From positions 2,296,001-2,360,000 of the forward strand of contig NC_088324.1 in NCBI RefSeq assembly GCF_910592395.1: 64,000 nucleotides of DNA, given 5' to 3'. The DNA is from Lineus longissimus. Lineage: Eukaryota; Nemertea; Pilidiophora; Heteronemertea; Lineidae. Shown piece after piece: positions 56,001 to 64,000 of this stretch; position 1 is the stretch's first letter, and each line of letters opens with the position of its first letter. A program made the position numbers and the translations under genes. Below the pieces are notes generated by a model. That model did not search any database. It worked only from the letters and a program-made list of their open reading frames with translations, and was not told where the DNA came from.

Positions 56001-59000
56001 ATAGGTCAGTTAGCTTAGCAAGTGTGGTGGGAAAGGTTATGGAGAAAATCATCAGAGATAGGACAATGAGTTACCTTATGGAAGAGGGACTGATTACAGA
56101 TAGACAAATTTAGTTAAATGTTGTGACGATTGGTCGAGTGAACTGGACAGAGGTAACTGTGATGATGTATTTTACATGGATTTCAAGAAGGCATTTGATT
56201 CGGTGCCACATAAAAGATTGATTCGTAAAATGGAAGATTTGGGTATTTCAAAGCAATGCAGGACATGGATGGAGGATTTCTTGCAGGGTAGAACGCAAGC
56301 GGTTAGAGTGGAGGGTGAATTGTCAGAGGAAAGAGCGGGGACAAGTGGTGTTCCGCAAGGTAGCGTGCTTGGGCCATTGCTATTCGTTATCTTTGAGAAT
56401 GACCTGCCACAGGGTGTTGTAAACTACTTAATCATGTTCGCTGATGATGCCAAGTTGTACCGAGCTGTCAAGCCGCATCAGAATTGTTTGAGTCTATAGC
56501 AAGATTTGGACAGGTTATTTATTTGGTCAGTGAAGTGGCAGTTAGGTTTCAATTCATTAAAATGTGTCCTGCTGTGGTTGGGAAAAAAACACCCTTCAGA
56601 TACAGTTTAGAGGATTGGGCTGGTTGGACGGAACTGAGAGAGGTGAACAGTGCGTCTGACCTAGGAGTGATCATTGGTAAGGATATGCGTTAAGCTGAGC
56701 ACATCGAAAAGGTAGTACCCGTGTTGCTTTCACGATCAAAAGGACGATGAGGTTTCTGAATGCGGTTTGTTGTTGTTCAACGAGCTGGTAAGGCCAATAC
56801 TTGAGTATGGAAGGGTGGCGTGGAGGCCGTACCTGAAGAAGGACATTGTTGCTCTTCAGAAGGTGCGGAGGAAATTTACGAAATGGATTCCCTCAATCAA
56901 GCACCTATGTTGCATGGCAAGCCTGAAAAAACTAAATCTCTTCTCCCTGGAACACAGGAGGATGAGAGGGGCCTTGATTGAGGTTTTCAGAATGTTTAAG
57001 GCAGAAGATCTCCTACTTGCAAGATACAGAGGAGGGGGAGCTCCGCACAATACTAGGGGACACAATTTGAGACTTATAAAGTTGAGGGCGAGAACAGGGC
57101 CAAGAGCAAGTTTATTTATAAACAGGGTAACAAATGACAGGAACAGCCTGCTAGAGGAATAATTTTATTAGTTGTGGTCGGCACCATGAACAGTTTCAAG
57201 GTGGGGGTGGATCGGTGGTGGGGTGATAGCCCCACCATCTTTGACCACTCTGCGTGATGGACTTCACATGTATTTGTAAATACGCATATATATACATACG
57301 CATATCAATAGTTGACTTTGAAGTATGTACAGTGAGGAAGAATGCTAGGTACCCTAACGCAGTAAACTACCACCTCGCGAGCACTTTTTGTTTTCGTACT
57401 TTTAGTAGAGCGGTGAAAGACCGGAAAACGATAATAAAACCTGCAATATGATGATGATGATTGGTGGTGGTGGTGGTGGTGGTGGTGGTGGTGGTGGTGA
57501 TGGTGATTGGTCAACATCGTCAATAATATCAACTATTCCATGCATGTTGGAAAGTTTTTTTCTGAAGGTACGTGCCAGGCTCTTTACGTTTAACTTATCA
57601 TTTTTAACGATGCTATTCTTGACAGAGAAACTTGCTTCCTTTGTGAAAAGGATGTTTCTGTGATCTCTCAAACTGTGACTACAGCGACTGGCATGTACTC
57701 ACCGAATACGTAAGCAGTTCGAGTTGTAGCATGACCGCCTGCGCCGCGAGTTGAACAGGATCGAGACGCCCTGCGACTAGGGTCCCAACTTCGAATGCCC
57801 AGAACTGGAGGCAAATCATCAGTATGCCTGCTATGGCAAGCTTCATGAAGTGGCCCCAGTCTTGGAACAACTCCATCGTCAAGCCTCCCCACGTCTCTTT
57901 GTACATCTTGCTGATTTTTATGTATGCTAATCCACTGATTGTTATCGTCCAAAATCCTAGCACTTGGCCCAAGGCAGAGCCACTGTATAACAAGTAAAAA
58001 ATGCATCATAAACACGCTATCAGTTGGCCGGTCTCGCACCACGAGGAATCACTAATGATGACGTACGAGGTATGTGTTTAAGCAATAACGATTTAAAAAA
58101 AAGGTTCCAACATACCTTATGGTGGTTACTTAACTATGTAATGCACTGCACTAGATCAGTTTGCCGCCTGAGTTTGGGATTTAGCATTTATAATTTCACC
58201 GCTGCAAGCCTTGGGGCAGTTTCCTGATGCATTGGAATCAGTCCTTTTGAAAGCAGATCTACGTAAAAATGGTACAGTCCCAGAGTATAGCAAGTAGGAC
58301 ATTTGTTGACAAAGCAGGTGCAGCTTTTTGCTAGGAGTGTGAAATATTGTGCGATCTTAATATGTTTCAAGGAATGGTATGGTTATAAATATAACTCTTA
58401 ACCGCCAATAATCAAGCAAACCAGCAATATTGACAGGTCATTGCACCACATCTAATGCATATAAAATAAAAAGTGGTAAATGTTTTACTCTTTTTTATTT
58501 TTCTCCACCTAAGGTGTCCATTGCGTTCAACCAGACTCTGGTTCATCCTACTACTACGTTCCGGACACCCAAAACATTTTAGGATATGTTCTCGATATTT
58601 GCAAGCGAAGCTCGAGAAAATCAAGCATTGACACCTCTTTGCCCGTCCGTGATACAGAATTGGCATTAACAGCGGTAACTTCGTTGAAAACAAGTGCGGT
58701 AAACTCTGTTAGAAGCAATGCAACGTTTGTTAGCAAGTCGAAACGGCATGATAAGACACCAAAAGCGGACCGTCGAAACATGAAATATCGGCCGGCTCTA
58801 CTTGATCCCGTCGCGAAATGATAAACCTCCATTATATCATTGCGACAACGGAAGCGGGAGGCGAGAACCATTTTCGGACGAGATGGCGATCGGAATTTCA
58901 CAAATAGTTCCACACAAGGTGACTTACTCAGTGCCCATGTTGAGCTGGAAAACTAAAATATATTGGAATAAAGCGTTGACTGCCAAACCACATAATCCAA

Positions 59001-62000
59001 CTGCTATTATTGGTAGCACCCTGTTCTGAAAATAGACAAAAACACAATGACTGCCATAATATTCGAGTTATTAAAGAAAAAGAACTGTAGGTATCAAGGC
59101 GTTCGAGAATAAAGCGCCACTCTACTAAATCGATTATAAAATTTTAACTAACAAATATATCACTCTGTCGTGGATTTTGCGAACTATTTTTCAAAAAATA
59201 TTTTGCTCAGCTTTTTTTGGTGAATGCTGAAATTATAGAAGCGCAAAATTGTGGCAGTTAACAGTTGTCAGTAATGCTGTCACAGTTACATGTACGATGA
59301 ATCGATCACCCAAATAATCCATTGATACTTGTATATTAATCGTTTGAATTGCACATACTAACCTGGCAACGAAGGTAGGAGTTAAGAACCGCGAATATAA
59401 ACTGTGCCTGGAAGAATGACAATCACACACTAAAATACCAATATCTGACCAATGTGTTCTGGGCATGCAAAGAGGCGCACTGAAGCAATACCCTATGCTT
59501 GAAAATCTTTCAAGATCTGGTGTTAGAAGACACCTTTTAAGTTCACAGATCATCGATTACAGTAATGTTGAACTCAGTTCAGTGAGATAAGGTAGGCGTT
59601 GCAGAGTTCTAAGTGATCATCATTATTTCAAGCACATTCAATGGCATAATGTATCAAAAGCTGTGATGGGTCACATTCAAAGATCGGTACCGTTCGCTTC
59701 CCTTAAGCGCTAACCAAAGGATGATGACTTTGACCTTTTGTCGAAGTCCGGCGAAATTCTTTAAATCGGATATTATAGTCCAACCGGATAGTCTGGTTCG
59801 TGAAGGATACGCCAAGAAAGAAAGTTTATGCAGTACATTATGGGAGAACGGCAATAAAAGCTATTGACATGTGATTGAAGACGATATATCACGACGAACG
59901 AGACTTATTACTCTTCAGGTTTTTGAGTCAAAGGAATATGCAAATGCATATACTGTGCCCATTGAGGTGATCCGGTAAAATAGGCATATTTGCATAAGAA
60001 GCCTTTGTGTAATAGTCGCATTTCAACAGGCTTAAATACGATGCCACAGTGAATTAGAAACATGCACATAGAGTTTCTAATTCTACAGCTTAAACTCGTT
60101 GCCATGGTGAATTAGAAATATGCAGATAGATTATGTATATTTTACAGCTTCAATACGTTGCCACGGTGAATTAGAAACATGCACATAGAGTTTCTAATTT
60201 TACAGCTTAAACTCGTTGCCATGGTGAATTAGAAATATGCAGATAGATTATGTATATTTTACAGCCTAAACACGTTGCCACAGCAAATTAGAAACATGTA
60301 ACACCAGTCAAACCATTTTGATTAAAGCCAGCAGATGTAAAACAGTTATGTGATTATGTGAACAACAAACTTACCGGTAAGGCTGGCATGAAGACCAAGG
60401 TATATCGACCCGCTATCCTGCAATACAAGATAATGCAAGCTAAAGATACCCAATGAGAGGGACCACAATCACAGAGCCCCCGCGCCGGGCAGATAGCCCA
60501 TGGGCCCTAAGTCATAGAGCCCCGACGCCGGGAAGACCCCATTGACCACGGTCATAGAGCTCCCGTGCTGAGCAGATAGCCCATGGACTACAGTCACAGA
60601 GTCCCCGTGCGGGGCAGATAGCCCATGCACCACAGTCACAGAGCCCCGGGGCCGGGCAGATAGCCAATGGGCCCTGTCACAAAGCCCCCACGCCGGGCAA
60701 GTAGCTCATAGACCCTAGTCACAGAGCCCCCGCACCGATAGCTCCTGGACCCAAGTCACAGAGCCCTCACACCGGGCAGAGAGCCCAATGACCCCAGTCA
60801 AAGAGTCTCCGCACCAGGCAGACAACCCATGGACTCCAGTTACAAATTTATCAATTTATCTCGTATATCATGGGGAGCTCCTGGGACTGTAATAATGTAT
60901 TCTGAATTAAGAGCCATTGAACAGCCAAGATAAAGATTATACCTGTTTCTAAACTGTTTGCTAATTTCAAATGTTTGTTTTCATGTCTTACGAGCTGAGA
61001 TATTTTTTTCTCCAATTCTGGCGTAGGGGTCAATAGCATATTTGGCGCCAAATGGGATTTCAAGCCCATATTTGCTTGCATCATATTATCGATTTTTAAG
61101 TGATTATTAAGACTTCTTGACGTTGTGAGTTAAAAATTGTATCGCAGGGCTGAATAATCGCGTCCTTCAAAAAAATGTGGATTGGGTAACTTCGAGAGGG
61201 TTGGTACAAACTGGTTGTTTTCTTCATTTGATAGGTTTATCAATGATGGAATTTGTTGACACTGGCTAAAATCGATAACACCAAAATTGTAACCTCCGCA
61301 TTGGTGAGTGCACATGCATGACATATTACATGTATATCAAAACTTTTTGAGCGACAGCTGTCGCGGTGATGACGCAATTCGCTTGCAGGAGAGAGAGATA
61401 ATGAACCCACAGATGATCGCATGTGGGGCGATGACAAGCATGGTTTCCTCAGGCAGGCCCTTGAACTGTAATTGATGCATAGTTATATGGCAGGGCCTTG
61501 TCATTACCACACCCTGAATGATTTGCAAAAGTCCTTTTTGTATGTGTTAATTTCAATCATCATGTTTTTTACCAGTATCAGCGACACCTAATTGAGCTCG
61601 AATAGTTTATGTTTATTGGACATCAACTCATGGTTTGGGAACACAGAAAGCTATCAACATGGTCATCTGTGTTCCCCCATCTTGGAAAGTTATGGTCGTT
61701 CTAGCTCTCTACTGTAGGGAAACACAGAAGCGTGACAGACACCAATAGCTATTTACATTTCCGTAATCTATCTGGTGGCTTGGGTTCTTGTACAATTTTG
61801 CTACCCCCCCCCCCCCCTCCCCAGGGAAACTGCGGCTCAAACAACCACTGCATGGTGGTCGGCTACCAAAGCTCCTACAAGCCTCCCAGTATATCATCTA
61901 TCAAAAACCCTTTCTCCGAAATACTAAGTAATATGCTGCTACTGACTAGCATAATGAACAAACCTTGCTATGTTTGGTTCTTGGCCCATCAGGAGCAGCA

Positions 62001-63706
62001 GTTGTTCTGTGTTCATGTGTATGGCCCAACATGGCAGAAGGCACAGTAATATAATGACCAGTCCACGTTGAAGGTAGATGCCAGCTTGCTTTTTGTTCGT
62101 GCTTCCATACGCCTGCAACGAACAAACAACTATTTGAATAACCAATTTTATAGTTTTGTCATGCACTTGACAATTGATGGAGCCCCATCCCAGAATATTT
62201 GTTCTTCAAGACTTGATGAAAAACAGGTTTTAATCTTTCAGTCTGTGAATCGAGAATTTTAAGATGGGGCATTAGAAAACAACTTTCTATTGCACATAAG
62301 AAAAAGATATATTAAGAACGTTAGTGGTCATTTGCAGCTTTTAAAATGAAATAGTTTTTAACTGAAAACTGAAAATGAAAAAATAGTTCTGTTTGCGGCT
62401 ACAACAATAAAAGACCTTTATAATTAAGGACAACGTTACATGTGAAAGTCTTGAACTTGACTCTGGTTGAAAAATAGTTTAAACTTTCACTAGCGAATAT
62501 TTATTAGAATATAGCTACCTGAGAAAAGAGCGTGTCGACGGCACTGGACATTCCGTTGGCGATCATTAGGCCAGAAACACTCAGAATCTGAAGAGAAGTT
62601 AAAGAAATTAACAGAAGCGGCCGGTCATTTTCTGCATTCGCTCAGTAATCCTATTCTACTCTATGTATGCATGCGTCCAGACCACCGCAGTGTACGTACG
62701 CAAATCGTCACTGGCATGCATGGAGTTGATGTCGTCATGCTGTATAAAGATAAAACAGAAGTAATTTTGTCTGTACAAATTTTATTTGGCTATAAAAGCC
62801 ATGACCGACAATAGCTCAGAGATTAAAACACATGATGATAGAAACATGACATTCTGCCCTTAACATTAAAAAAATCGACACCGGTTCGAAAAACTCCCGC
62901 AATGGAGAGTAGTCAACAAAGGTACTGGGTGTGCGGTGGCAAAACCTCAAACGAGGCCATCATATTTTTTCCAATCATTTCATTTTCGAGAAACGCATTC
63001 TGTAATATTCTCCTCATCCAATATAATGAATAAGACTTCTGGTTCGTTGATCCCGACTTTATTTCAGTTTATCGCGAGCATCATACAGATTCCTGCACTC
63101 ATATCGAGCAGGTAGGTCCTTCCCCGAAATCTCAAGCACATGCTTCACAAACTATGACGTCATGAAAAGGGAGTCTGTGCCTGAGTCAAATTATAGCTAA
63201 AGCAAACATTACCATTAAGTTAATCCGGTGGTTTTCGTTATTTACGACATTTCGTTATTTACGATAGATCGAACCCGTTGAAGCGGTTTAAAATTCTTAA
63301 CACTTACGACTGGTATACACTGTCAGCAATAAAACATAAACTCTACAACTCTACCCTAGTTAGTTGCTTCTGTTTTTAAACAAACAACCACTCCACATTT
63401 GATGGCAATAGAAGTGGCCAATGTTTTTAAAGTGGTGGTCTTTCGTTGATAAGTCGAGTAACTTGCAGGCAACACTGAACAAAACCATCGCGAAAATAAT
63501 GTACGTCCGATGTTCGAAGGAAATTTTGCACTACATACGACAAAATCTTAAATTATTTCTTATTTTTATAAATGGCCGGAAAATAAACATCATTGTATAC
63601 TTACAGTATTTGCCAAAGCAACCCCATCAAGCTGTTCAGTGCCCTGGTGACCGGCAAACATCAAACTGACAGGTGCCATCATTAGAAAGCAGCAAAAAAC
63701 TAACAT
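49750..63706 (-). CDS. SLC47A: MATE-family multidrug/organic cation-proton antiporter (SLC47-like), 5' end off window
   Basis: Twelve coding exons with GT-AG borders: 63706-63605, 62587-62519, 62112-61964, 60417-60375, 59407-59363, 59025-58928, 57982-57703, 54377-54193, 53815-53746, 51033-50901, 50471-50377 and 50025-49750. Phases are continuous and sum to 1545 nt. The protein aligns throughout with mammalian MATE1 from about residue 50 to the end: QLDGVALANT, SSAVDTLFSQAYG, YLQRG, MPALP, ETWGGL, FQDWGHFMKLAI, FWAFEVGTLVAG, GTSVRVGQLLGANN, STGVLRGCG and the late hydrophobic helix before the C-terminus. It should be a 13-TM exporter of organic cations in exchange for protons at apical or plasma membranes. 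The C-terminus carries NKS and NKT sequons, fitting an extracellular tail. Three acidic residues important in human MATE1 are altered (see findings). The first exon(s), about 50 residues, lie beyond 64000. Confidence 0.95.
50049..50098. repeat. (GAC)n trinucleotide repeat in MATE intron
   Basis: About 16 GAC units, one interrupted (gacaacgac). On the gene's strand it is (GTC)n, ending about 23 bases before the last splice acceptor. Confidence 0.95.
50377..50471 (-). CDS. SLC47A: MATE exon k
   Basis: GFWWGMTLSIGCEVLLYTIA then VYRTNWEKEAET; acceptor TTTTATTTTCGCAG, donor GTAAGT. It matches the 'GLWSGI.I......F.......NW(K/E)K' end of the MATE core. Confidence 0.9.
50901..51033 (-). CDS. SLC47A: MATE exon j
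   Basis: GISTGVLRGCGRQ, then MYVVGLPMGISLLLLTKFKT. It matches MATE1 'TSGGVLRGSGNQ ... YYVVGLPIGI'. The acceptor (ATGATTGAAG) has a weak pyrimidine tract; the donor is GTAAAA. Confidence 0.9.
51767..52640. repeat. ~65-bp minisatellite in MATE intron, ~13 copies
   Basis: The unit contains ctcactaaagtgatgagatg, acga(a/g)(a/t)ttcagcaatt and agtatcatcacacctctgac, then gcccaactt. Copies are near-identical; sub-variants (gacgaatgtcag) alternate, suggesting higher-order duplication. Confidence 0.95.
52651..52926 (+). CDS. Unrecognised ORF within MATE intron, opposite strand
   Basis: 91 codons starting MNFVTICNLGISNLKVTIER, with an acidic/aromatic composition (MRSYDQWEEAE, YYGDDNYFGLWIDLQ) unlike random AT-rich translation. 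It starts 11 bp after the minisatellite. A second unassigned frame follows at 53191-53442 (VAKEYYFLVTALIPGATLL). They could be pieces of an inserted gene. No family recognised. Confidence 0.25.
   Translation: MNFVTICNLGISNLKVTIERIANNLYPEEMRSYDQWEEAEIHFMSEDLKKTRDFNLTIEKYYGDDNYFGLWIDLQTTEDNNLHGFTLAKGT
53015..53060 (+). repeat. Two-unit copy of the CTCF-like repeat in MATE intron
   Basis: ACACCAGATGGCGCTTTTAG (53019) and ACACCAGGTGGGTA (53051), with the same ttcataaa/tgcataaaaat spacers as the array at 14041-14226. Confidence 0.65.
53746..53815 (-). CDS. SLC47A: MATE exon i
   Basis: EVIEYTASLLPILSLFHVFD then CTA; acceptor TTCTGTTTCAG, donor GTGAGT. It corresponds to MATE1 'VAQVVPIYAVSHLFEALACTS'; the Glu389 position is Asp here. 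Confidence 0.85.
54193..54377 (-). CDS. SLC47A: MATE exon h
   Basis: APIGVGVGTSVRVGQLLGAN then NPAQAKRAIVSAYTLAL and a TM. 'SVRVG..LGA.....A' is the strongest MATE family signature. Acceptor TCATTCAG, donor GTGAGT. Confidence 0.95.
54860..57165 (+). mobile_element. Decayed CR1/L2-like LINE in MATE intron
   Basis: Linker region at 54872-55300 (SERVQGRPPGRAGWSEEVNE, KQRALFWHHMW, RRHTRAHYHQAVKRNKKNQ). A rearranged palindromic block follows (55336-55762). The reverse transcriptase starts near 55985 (NNYRSVSLASVVGKVMEKII), with motif A MDFKKAFDSVPHK at 56176, motif B SGVPQGSVLGPLLF near 56345 and the catalytic FADDAKLY near 56440. The C-terminal part is at 56767-57162 (LVRPILEYGRVAWRPYLKKD). Frameshifts and stops near 56112, 56499 and 56693 make it inactive. 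It lies antisense to the MATE gene between exons g and h. Confidence 0.85.
55336..55762. repeat. Palindromic/tandem block made of LINE sequence
   Basis: A ~105-bp unit (from agcaatgcccacatt(a/g)ata through ctcttttcaggtcgttcatt, gaattgt(a/g)tagcctctta, to ccgaacagttcacag) occurs first in one orientation, then inverted, then as three ~54-bp inverted partial copies, then again in the first orientation. Translated, the inverted units read FKRLYNSVSYNANEMNDLKR, which is LINE linker protein, so the block derives from the LINE it sits in. Confidence 0.85.
57448..57505. repeat. (GGT)n trinucleotide repeat
   Basis: About 12 ggt units preceded by atg units, in a MATE intron. The His/Pro and Gly frames over it are artefacts. 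Confidence 0.95.
57703..57982 (-). CDS. SLC47A: MATE exon g (core, TM6-TM7)
   Basis: The largest exon, with GSALGQVLGFW, KMYKETWGGLTMELFQDW, then LQFWAFEVGTLVAGRLD and VMLQLELLTYS. Glu of FEVG equals MATE1 Glu278; the positions of Glu273 and Glu300 are Gln here. The acceptor TTGTTATACAG is clear and the donor is GTGAGT. Confidence 0.95.
58928..59025 (-). CDS. SLC47A: MATE exon f
   Basis: NRVLPIIAVGLCGLAVNALF, then QYILVFQLNMGT and two bases of a split codon; acceptor CTATTTTCAG, donor GTAAGT. It corresponds to the TM5 region of MATE1. Confidence 0.9.
59363..59407 (-). CDS. SLC47A: MATE micro-exon e
   Basis: 15 codons, AQFIFAVLNSYLRCQ, between acceptor TCATTCTTCCAG and donor GTTAGT. It corresponds to MATE1 ATFLYMLQVKYLLNQ. 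Confidence 0.85.
60040..60300. repeat. Diverged ~58/116-bp tandem repeat in MATE intron
   Basis: Blocks of gaattagaaa(c/t)atgca(c/g)at, then tttacagctt(a/c)aactcgtt, then gcca(t/c)ggt recur about four times, alternating two half-units. Confidence 0.75.
60375..60417 (-). CDS. SLC47A: MATE micro-exon d
   Basis: A 43-nt exon, ATAGCG... ending LVFMPALP before GTAAGT; acceptor TTGTATTGCAG. It completes the split Arg and matches the '(I/V)FIPALP' step of MATE1. Confidence 0.85.
60465..60845. repeat. GC-rich ~42-bp minisatellite in MATE intron, ~9 copies
   Basis: The unit is cacagagcccccgcgccggg, then cagatagcccatggac and ccagt, much more GC-rich than its surroundings. It begins about 50 bp upstream (gene sense) of micro-exon d. 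Confidence 0.9.
60853..61069. repeat. Duplicated ~215-bp segment, copy 1
   Basis: It runs from aatttatctcgtatatcatg to gcgccaaatgggatttcaag and is nearly identical to 63783-64000 in the same orientation. No ORF or terminal repeat seen; a recent dispersed element or gene-conversion tract. Confidence 0.9.
61964..62112 (-). CDS. SLC47A: MATE exon c
   Basis: AYGSTNKKQAGIYLQRG then a long hydrophobic TM (LVIILLCLLPCWAIHM) and NTEQLLLLMGQEPNIA. The donor AAG|GTTTGT splits an Arg codon. Confidence 0.9.
62519..62587 (-). CDS. SLC47A: MATE exon b
   Basis: 23 codons, ILSVSGLMIANGMSSAVDTL then FSQ, the TM2 region ending in the conserved '(S/T)L.SQ' before the next exon's AYG. Acceptor TTCTCTTCAG, donor GTAGCT. 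Confidence 0.9.
63605..63706 (-). CDS. SLC47A: MATE exon a (first in window)
   Basis: 34 codons after the acceptor TTTAATCTGCAG, ending before GTAAGTATAC. They include MMAPVSLMFAGHQGTEQLDG, matching the end of TM1 and the first loop of MATE1. The ATG at 63706 is probably internal, since TM1 would otherwise be truncated. Confidence 0.9.
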
Positions 63707-63782
63707 CTGCAGATTAAAGAATACCAGTATCATTTGGTGTTCGGTTGCAAGTGATCATGCTTGTGTAGAGTAGACCGCTTAA

Positions 63783-64000
63783 AATTTATCTCGTATATCA
63801 TGGGGAGCTCTTGGGACTGTAATAATGAATCTGAATTGAGAGCCATTGAACAGCCAAGATAAAGATTATACCTGTTTCTAAACTGTTTGCTTATTTCAAA
63901 TGTTTGTTTTCATGTCTTACTAGCTGAGATATTTTTTTTCTCCAATTCTGCCGTAGAAGGGGTCAATAGCATATTTGGCGCCAAATGGGATTTCAAGCCC
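63783..64000. repeat. Duplicated ~215-bp segment, copy 2 (cut by window edge)
   Basis: Same sequence as 60853-61069 with only a few differences (for example a short deletion near 63828). It continues past the window end, so the full unit length is unknown. Confidence 0.9.

Noticed and set aside
57305-57671. His-rich, Pro-rich and Gly-rich frames
   Set aside because: All are translations of the (GGT)n repeat in a MATE intron.
62881-62900. Possible tRNA B box (ggttcgaaaaactcc)
   Set aside because: No matching A box or cloverleaf arms nearby, and the box departs from the consensus.

Overview
The window is nuclear DNA from an animal, most likely a marine invertebrate. It is AT-rich and has short exons in long introns, GT-AG splice sites, dense mixed transposons (Tc1, PIF/Harbinger, CR1/L2-like LINEs, LTR elements, a tRNA-type SINE, MITEs), minisatellites and long G/C homopolymer runs. 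I see nothing prokaryotic. I cannot name the species; the repeat mix and the SINE style would fit a deuterostome or lophotrochozoan.

The clearest host gene is a minus-strand MATE (SLC47) organic-cation/proton antiporter across 49.75-63.7 kb. Twelve coding exons join in consistent phase to 515 codons including the stop; only the N-terminal exon(s) lie beyond the right edge. Its introns hold a broken LINE with a self-derived palindrome, three minisatellite blocks, trinucleotide runs and a duplicated ~215-bp segment. Other candidate host genes are a pair of paralogous ~320-370 residue domains of unknown function at 34.0-36.3 kb, which may be two exons of one gene, and a minus-strand THAP zinc-finger exon at 46.7-47.0 kb.

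Layout: 0-0.24 kb, BEL/Pao-type gag remnant; 0.5-5.9 kb, no convincing gene, one long hairpin; 5.96-6.67 kb, MITE with 45-bp perfect TIRs and a 9-bp target duplication; 9.15-10.0 kb, fold-back element; 11.25-12.1 kb and 14.9-16.0 kb, PIF/Harbinger relics; 12.66-13.85 kb (minus), a ~1.2 kb frame with CxxC pairs and three internal stops; 14.04-14.23 kb, array of CTCF-like motifs next to a MITE; 16.9-17.3 kb, LINE relic; 18.57-21.75 kb, a Tc1 element with long TIRs and an intron-containing DD34E transposase; 21.9-22.2 kb, minisatellite; 25.7-26.9 kb, old duplication; 28.2-29.0 kb, inverted-repeat element; 29.6 kb, SINE; 30.6-31.5 kb, TA-flanked element; 37.5-38.3 kb, LINE 3' end; 38.9-43.3 kb, LTR retrotransposon with a 5' LTR, tRNA-Met-type primer site, gag and protease but no reverse transcriptase; 45 kb, minus-strand LINE relic; 49.7-64 kb, the MATE gene.

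The most notable observations are: a canonical GGGAAAC -1 frameshift site at the gag/protease junction of the LTR element; substitutions at three of four functionally important acidic positions in the MATE transporter; the CTCF-like tandem array; a palindrome assembled from the LINE's own coding sequence; and the unexplained interrupted reading frame at 12.7-13.8 kb.
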